From NCBI GenBank assembly GCA_009731375.1, contig BJOX01000046.1, positions 1 to 53,518 of the forward strand: a stretch of DNA of 53,518 nt, written 5' to 3'. A program made the position numbers and the translations under genes. Below the pieces are notes generated by a model. It searched no databases, was not told the origin of the DNA, and was given only the letters and a program-made list of their open reading frames with translations. Positions 46,937 to 53,518 of the stretch are shown here, in pieces; the first letter of the stretch is position 1, and each line of letters opens with the position of its first letter. The stretch is from Paulinella micropora (lineage: Eukaryota; Cercozoa; Imbricatea; Euglyphida).

Positions 46937-47099
46937 GAGGCAGCCGTTGTGACAGTGATTGTCAAGGTTTTACTAGTTATTAAAGAACTGTTTTTTTACA
47001 CAATTAGCTTCCACCTGGTTTAATTCAATTGAATTTAATAGTATAACTGTCAAAAACCACAAATATGGATTAAAACACTTGAAATTTGGCTTTAGATCC

Positions 47100-47128
47100 C
47101 CAAAAGTGGCAAACCGGTTAAGGGTTAA
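47100..47128 (-). repeat. Candidate right terminus of the piggyBac element
   Basis: GGCAAACCGGTTAAGGG (47108-47124) followed by TTAA (47125-47128). piggyBac ends typically read GGG-TTAA outward. No matching left end (TTAACCC...) was seen before 34384, so the left side is truncated or diverged. Confidence 0.5.
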
Positions 47129-47545
47129 TAACCGATAACTTTACTAACGATATGAAGACTGTGGAATACCTAAAGAAGTGACTCCTAGACTTCAGACCAA
47201 GGATAACCGACAGACCGGAACGGTAAGTATTGCCATTATATACCGGGTGGGACGGCATTCTGCATGTCACCTGATGTCTTCTTTTCCCTCTGAGCCGGCA
47301 CCCTTTTCCCTTTTATTCTTCACTGTTGTTCCCCTTCTTCCCTTGTTATCTTATGTTTAGCCCTTCCTTTCCTTTCTTGGTTTCTCTACCCTCCATTTCC
47401 CATTTTGGTTATCGTTTATCTCTTTGACATTTTTTCTCTCTTGTTTCCTTCCCTGTTTAACCCTTCCTTTGTATCTTTCCTACCTTTCTTCCTGTTTTTC
47501 TTTCTTTTTAGTTTTTCCTCTTTCTTTCTTTCTCTCTCTCTCTCT

Positions 47546-47580
<35 letters not shown>

Positions 47581-47726
47581 CTTCNNNNNNNNNNNNNNNN
47601 NTTTTTTAAGCTTCACTTTTCCACTTTCGTATCTCTTGGTACCACTTACATTTTACTCTTACGCTTCCCACTTCTTCCTACAAGTGGCAAGCATTGTATT
47701 ATATTATTAAAAGTAATGTCAAAATT
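47129..47726. other. Pyrimidine-rich flank with a 17-N gap
   Basis: Unique sequence passes into CTTT-rich and poly(T) text (47515-47578). The gap 47585-47601 has TTTTTTAAGCTTC on both sides, which suggests the same sequence was placed twice. No gene recognised. Confidence 0.6.
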
Positions 47727-47840
47727 CATTACTCTGGTCTAGAGCTGACCATGTATTGCTTTGGTGTTCTTGCCGTACAAACCTAAGGATATGTCAAGGC
47801 TGTACGGACCGTATCCACAGGTTGCTAACTGATCTACAAG
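47727..47840 (+). repeat. Internal copy of the subtelomeric satellite unit
   Basis: Matches 547-660: shared CTCTGG, TATTGCTTT, ACAAACCTAAGGATAT, GGCTG, ACGGAC and GTATCCACA, in the same order and orientation, with scattered differences. It sits 47 kb from the telomere as a single unit. Confidence 0.8.
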
Positions 47841-47845
47841 GGCTG

Positions 47846-47851
47846 TGTATG

Positions 47852-47904
<53 letters not shown>

Positions 47905-48294
47905 TATACATATTAATAACGCAAACACATGACAAAGCCAACCTTGTGGATCTTATCAGTGTTTGGCGGAACGGTTGGGAACCTCCTGAAGTCATGTAGC
48001 TGGGGATACTTGCCCTACCTATATATTCCCTGCTGTTTCTATTGATATGATTTATATAGCACACCTTACCGGTAAATATCAGTCAGCTGCAGAGCAGGGA
48101 AAGCTAAAGAGTTAAGCGATTGAAAATCAAAATTAATCCAGATTTGAAGAGCAAGCACATGATAGAAGAAGAGACCAAGCACAAGATATGTATATATGGA
48201 TGTATGCGTGCATGTATCTATACGTATATGTATGAGCTTTTATCAATAATACATACATATACATACATACATACATACATGCATACATACACTA

Positions 48295-48325
<31 letters not shown>

Positions 48326-48372
48326 TATATATATATATATATATCCTCTCTCTCTCTCTGCCTCCATATTAT

Positions 48373-48404
<32 letters not shown>

Positions 48405-48474
48405 TATATATATACATATATGTATATATATACATATATCTATATCTATATATATGTATATATACATAAATGCA

Positions 48475-48510
<36 letters not shown>

Positions 48511-48560
48511 TATATATTATATATATATATATATATAATATAAAAATATAATATGCGTGT
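47846..48560. repeat. (TA)n and (ACAT)n microsatellites with unique spacers
   Basis: (TA)n at about 47853-47910, unique 47911-48180, (ACAT)n near 48250-48290, and (TA)n, (CT)n, (CA)n and (TATG)n blocks to 48545. Confidence 0.9.
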
Positions 48561-48900
48561 TGGATATGTGTATGCATCATGCGTGTATGTGCGCGCATCA
48601 AAAGCTGCCGAGCTAGAACAGACTCACGTTTCGTAAGCATCAGACTGAGTCACATGCAGAAACACTGATCATGATCGCAAAAGGAGATGAACTGGAGTCT
48701 ACTGAAGTCAGAACAAATTTGCTGCTCATTCTATCCGTCATTGCATCAACTAGCAGAGGACCGATAACGACCAACTGACTTTGACTGACATGGAAGAAAC
48801 AAACTACAAGCCAAAAATCAAGGAGAACGACAGTCAATAGCTCCTGCCGCCGAGTGCAAGTAAACATATCGACTCCTCACCTACCCGCACCACCTAACGT
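48561..48900. other. Unique island, possible small coding remnant
   Basis: On + a frame at about 48627-48776 contains HAETLIMIAKGDELESTEVR and LLLILSVIAST. It has unbiased, protein-like composition but no recognised domain, start or splice support. Not called as a gene. Confidence 0.3.
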
Positions 48901-48933
48901 AGATATAGATAGATATATACATATAGATATAGA

Positions 48934-49022
<89 letters not shown>

Positions 49023-49215
49023 CGTATCTGTGTGTATGTGTATGTATGTATGTATGTATGTATGTATGTATGTATGTATTCACGTATGTATTCACGTATG
49101 CATGTATGTACGTATGTATGTATGTACGTATGTATGTATGTATGTATGTATGTATGTATGTATGTATGTACGTATGTATGTACGTATGTATGTATGTATG
49201 TATGTATGCATGCAT
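48901..49215. repeat. (TA)n, (GT)n and (ATGT)n microsatellites
   Basis: AGATAT and TATATA tracts, a (GT)n run at 48991-49018, then TATG tetramers with occasional ACGT units. Confidence 0.95.
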
Positions 49216-49713
49216 GTATAGCCACCGCACTATCTTCTTATACGTCTGTAAACGGATGTATATGTGAATGTGAAACAGAAATTCGAGCACGAAGAAGTGA
49301 TTGGCGCGGTGATGCATCAGATTGTGGTCTGTTCAAGGTGCAGTAAGGAAGGAGGAAACGAGGTGCATGTGCGCGGAACTCATCGTGGAAAAGGTAGTGC
49401 AAATAGCAAGGAGGCAGCAGTGTGCAGGTGGAGCGGGGTCTACGGTAGGACCTTTACAGGAGGGCACTTGCACGCAGGCTGGATCTCTTTCCCACTGTTC
49501 TGGCGTCACCGCCTTATAGCACGTGCGCACGCATGCACATGCCTTAAGCTTTCGCTGAACTTTACATCAAGTTGTTTGTTTGCTTTATGATTCTCTTTCT
49601 AATTAAGAGCGGTGAGAAGGGTGGGATGCGGCAACAGGAGACCTTGATGGCTAGCGCATGCACTCCAGACTTGAGCTCTTCTGCGCAGCCAACAGAGCAA
49701 TTTCCTCCACCCC

Positions 49714-49715
<2 letters not shown>
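49216..49715. other. Unique island, nothing recognised
   Basis: A 108-codon frame (49264-49590, +) has no motif beyond a CSRC pair and is weakly supported. Confidence 0.35.
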
Positions 49716-49770
<55 letters not shown>

Positions 49771-50132
49771 ATACATACATACATGCATACATACATACAC
49801 ACATACATACATGCATATATACATACACACATGCATGCATGAATACATACATACATACATACGTACATGAATGCATGCACACATAAATAAATACAGACAG
49901 ACAGACAGACAGAAAGACAGACATACATACACATACACATACACATACGCATACACATACATACATACATACTCGCATACATACATACATAATGCAGGCA
50001 CGTCTGCATGGCAGGAGGAGTGTGCACCTTGAAGGGCCTTGTGCACCATGCGATGGCGATTCACCGGTGCTGCACATACATACTTTCCCAATACACACTT
50101 AGACACACATACAGCTAACTACTACTTTAAAC

Positions 50133-50189
<57 letters not shown>

Positions 50190-50222
50190 TCTCTCTCTAC
50201 CTACCTACCTATCTATCTATCC

Positions 50223-50267
<45 letters not shown>

Positions 50268-50275
50268 CCTGATAT
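49716..50275. repeat. (CT)n, (ACAT)n, (CAGA)n and (TATC)n microsatellites with a short spacer
   Basis: (CT)n 49718-49768, ACAT repeats to about 49995, unique 49996-50130, (CT)n 50136-50198, and CTAC/TATC 50199-50268. Confidence 0.95.
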
Positions 50276-50818
50276 TTCATCAGTTTATCTTATCACTTAC
50301 TCTACGGAATGAACCAAGGCCACTTGAGGTGTCACTGACCCTCTCTTGGGCTTGATTTTTTGAAATGGGTGCCATCTGTCGACAGACAGAGAATTAGGGG
50401 ATGGTGTGAGTGTGCTGGGCCCGTGGTGGGGTGCCTTATGTGTGCCTAGCCATACGCCTATAAGTCACATGCCGAAATAGCGACGGGAAGCACAATCCTG
50501 TTCCCTCAGGGTGCCCTTTCTCGCTTGTTGAGCCCGGAATAAAACCCACAGTGCTCTGTCGGTTTATACTAGACTGTCGAACAGTCTCGAAACTCCATCT
50601 GCTTACTGGGCCCTCTGTAATGGAGGTGGGAGCTCGTTCTGCAAGGGGCGCTTTATGGAACGAGCCCTGGCCCCGCCTGGTACTAGGGAGCTTTGGTATT
50701 GCCTGTATCAGTCCCTTCCGTGCAAACATCACGGCTTAGCTGGGCATCGGGTTAATACTTTACCCACAGACTTCCTGGTTGACGAAATCAGAAGCTCCTT
50801 TTTTCTGACATTAGTCGA
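50276..50818 (+). repeat. Interspersed repeat unit of at least 163 bp within a 540-bp unique-looking block
   Basis: 50395-50557 is repeated at 53356-53518 with one mismatch, and the second copy runs off the window. Both copies follow (TATC)n sequence closely. CTGATATTTCATC and TCGATATTTCATC bound the 540-bp block on both sides next to TATC tracts. No protein or RNA gene is recognised; a SINE-like or tandem-duplicated segment is possible. Confidence 0.75.
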
Positions 50819-51125
<307 letters not shown>

Positions 51126-51319
51126 GACAGGCCGGTCGTGGAGGAAAGGTGAGAACACGTTGGGGCTTTAGACGGAGCGAGGAGGAAGCATGCAGAAGGA
51201 TACGATGGCTTCAATGAGTTGTAGCTAAATGCGCGAGAAGACAGTTTCAAAGGAGTGTTGGATGAGATCTATGATGTAATGTACACTAGGCGTGAAAATA
51301 TACGTAAGCCATACAGGTG

Positions 51320-51351
<32 letters not shown>

Positions 51352-51530
51352 GGGAGAGGGGAAAAGTGGGGGGGGGGTAGCTTACATTTGCCGTGGAAGA
51401 GAGAAGAGACCTGTACACGCACGACAGGACATCAAGCAAAATCAGCAAAACCATGCTCAGCCAATCCGTTTGCGTTGCCTTGCGGTGCCTGGAGGCAGAA
51501 ATATTTGCTGACTTATATTCTTTCTTTTCG
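51126..51530. other. Unique spacer, no gene recognised
   Basis: It contains short (GA)n (51319-51345) and a G8 run near 51369. Confidence 0.4.
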
Positions 51531-51531
51531 G

Positions 51532-51532
<1 letters not shown>

Positions 51533-51567
<35 letters not shown>

Positions 51568-51575
51568 CTCCTTTT

Positions 51576-51621
<46 letters not shown>

Positions 51622-51790
51622 CCTCATCTTCCCTCTTCTTTCCTTTCTTTCTTTTTTTTGCTCTCTTTCTTCCTTTCCTCTCTTTCGTCCTTTTTTTGCT
51701 TTCGTCCTTTCTTTGCTTTCGTCGTTTATTTCTTCTTTTCTTTTTTCCTTTCTTAGCTTCTTCATTAGCCTTTGAAAATTTCCCTCCTTT
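51533..51790. repeat. Poly(T) and pyrimidine-rich tract
   Basis: T-runs at 51534-51567 and 51580-51621 followed by CTTT-rich text with TTTCGTCCTTT units. Confidence 0.95.
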
Positions 51791-51839
51791 CCTTGTTTGC
51801 CTTTTCATTGACATATATTCATGCATGTACTTTTATACT

Positions 51840-52390
51840 TTCATGCATGTATGCATATGTCTGTGTAATAAGTAGGAACACATGTTAACCGTAGATATGT
51901 GAGCATGCATGCATGCGTGCGTACAACTACGTACGCGCGTAAGACAGACGGACGTGCATATGTATGTATGCATGTACGAATGTACGACAGATGGACGTGC
52001 ATACACAGATATGTATGTGTGCATGCATGCATGCATGTATGTATGTATGTGTGTGTATGTTGTATGTATGTATGTATGTATGTTTGTATGAGTGCGAATT
52101 GATTTCATTAATAATTCTTGCTTGCACGTATGTGTATGTTTGTATGCATGCATGTATGTATGTACGTACGTACGCACGTATGTATGTATGTATGTATGTA
52201 TGTATGTGTGCGTCTTTATTTATGCATGTCTGTGCGTATGCATGTATGTATGCGATGTATGTATGTTTGTATGTAAGTATGTATGTATGCATGTATGTAT
52301 GTATGTATGGATGGATGGATGGATGGATGGATGGATGGATGTTTGTATATACTTGTGTTGTATGCATACATACGTACATACACGGGCGTA
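51840..52390. repeat. (ATGT)n array with (GATG)n block
   Basis: TATG/GCAT repeats with ACGT variants, and (GGAT)n at 52309-52340. Confidence 0.95.
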
Positions 52391-53170
52391 CATAAATACA
52401 AACATGAATTCAGGAATATTATGAATATACACCAAGACCTAGACACAGACTGAATAAAACTTGTTGCTTTCTTACTCACTTACAGACATGCAAGCAGTCT
52501 GGGCACGAACTAAGGTTTGACTGAACTATTCAGGAGTCAAGGGCAGGGAGGGTGTGGACAGGAAGACCACGTGCACAGTGAAGTGCGTCTCGGATCCGCG
52601 CGGCACGTTATGTCCGTGACTACGCGCACACATATGTCCATGTGTCAAGCAAACAGTTCAGGTATTATATGGCTGAGCTGGGCTGGCGGGGCTGGGTTGG
52701 CGAGCCTTGAAAAACGTGCAAGTGTTACTCAGCCCCCTGATAACCAATTTTTGGGAGGTGGAGCTTGCGATCCATTACAGTAAACCAACACCCTACCAAA
52801 TCATCCATGTATCCATGCATGCATCCTTTCAACATCCTCCCACCTGTCCGTGCATGCATGAACCCAATTATGCATGGCCTGTATGGTTCTTGGGGGAAAA
52901 AAAAAAAAAAATCAAAGGCTCAGCTACTGATATATTCCAATCACCTTCCGGGTGAACGGTGCCATATTCTGATTTATTCAAAGCTAAGAAAACGCGCTAA
53001 CCCACCCACCCAACTCCCGATCCACCTCTTGTCTTACTTTTGGGAGGGAGTGACGACCTGTCGTTGACTACGTGCAAGTGCGTGGGCTTGAACTCCCTGC
53101 GCAGCTACCACAACAAAACGCCTCTGCCTGTCTATGCCAGCAACCCGCTCTCCTTCCACCCTGCCTGTCT
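52391..53170. other. Unique sequence, no gene recognised
   Basis: Several frames of 80-100 codons are open but lack motifs, splice patterns or composition that would support a gene. Confidence 0.4.
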
Positions 53171-53212
53171 ACCTATCCATCTATCTATCTATCCATCTAC
53201 CTATCCATCTAC

Positions 53213-53268
<56 letters not shown>

Positions 53269-53292
53269 ATCTACCTATCTACCTATCCATCC

Positions 53293-53350
<58 letters not shown>

Positions 53351-53355
53351 ATAGA
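53171..53355. repeat. (TATC)n microsatellite
   Basis: TATC tetramers with CCATC and CTACC variants. Confidence 0.95.
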
Positions 53356-53518
53356 TAGGGGATGGTGTGGGTGTGCTGGGCCCGTGGTGGGGTGCCTTAT
53401 GTGTGCCTAGCCATACGCCTATAAGTCACATGCCGAAATAGCGACGGGAAGCACAATCCTGTTCCCTCAGGGTGCCCTTTCTCGCTTGTTGAGCCCGGAA
53501 TAAAACCCACAGTGCTCT
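53356..53518 (+). repeat. Second copy of the 50395-50557 repeat, cut by the window end
   Basis: 163 bp aligned without gaps to 50395-50557; the only difference seen is GTGGGTG for GTGAGTG near its start. Confidence 0.95.

Overview
This window is the end of a eukaryotic chromosome. It opens with a TTAGGG-type telomere (CCCTAA on the + strand). Eukaryotic origin is supported by the telomere, spliceosomal GT-AG introns, LTR, LINE-like, piggyBac and CACTA-type transposable elements, and kilobases of microsatellite. The species cannot be named from sequence alone. A protist or alga with a TTAGGG telomere would fit, but that is inference.

Layout. 1-1143: telomere, a diverged satellite of about 167 bp, and an inverted interstitial telomere block. 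1144-17750: mostly simple repeats (AAT, AAC, GAA, GATA, GATAT, ACAT, TTG families), with islands of unrecognised unique sequence and a broken LINE-like C-terminus at 16140-17074. 17955-19128: the one convincing host-type gene, five exons encoding a two-EF-hand protein with hydrophobic segments. 19129-21699: AT-rich, nothing recognised. 21700-34000: a Ty1/copia retrotransposon on the minus strand, broken by frameshifts and a stop and split by inserted DNA. The best-defined insert (23332-28652) has perfect 16-bp inverted termini beginning CACTA and a 3-bp TAT target duplication. It is filled with palindromic satellite arrays, an intron-containing zinc-ribbon-like gene and a stray integrase fragment. 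A second start with a related terminus lies 9 bp away. 34384-47124: a decayed piggyBac transposase cut in two, first apparently by a small TTAA-targeting element and then by a nearly intact Ty3/gypsy-type element (36170-46555) with 247-bp LTRs. 47129-53518: microsatellites, one internal copy of the subtelomeric satellite, and a repeat present at 50395 and again at the window's end.

The notable items are these. (1) The gypsy-type element has gag and pol in one frame, separated only by UGA followed by CGG, a classical readthrough context. Its Gag carries a CCCH-like finger and RGG repeats instead of a CCHC knuckle, and its Pol has a long tail. (2) The CACTA-type element is loaded with GATGATG-N-CATCATC palindromes. 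(3) Insertions are nested four deep. (4) A telomere-junction motif recurs in inverted form.

Most long open frames here are microsatellite translations and are not annotated as genes. Several N gaps are flanked by long G or C runs, so local frame breaks near them may be assembly errors.
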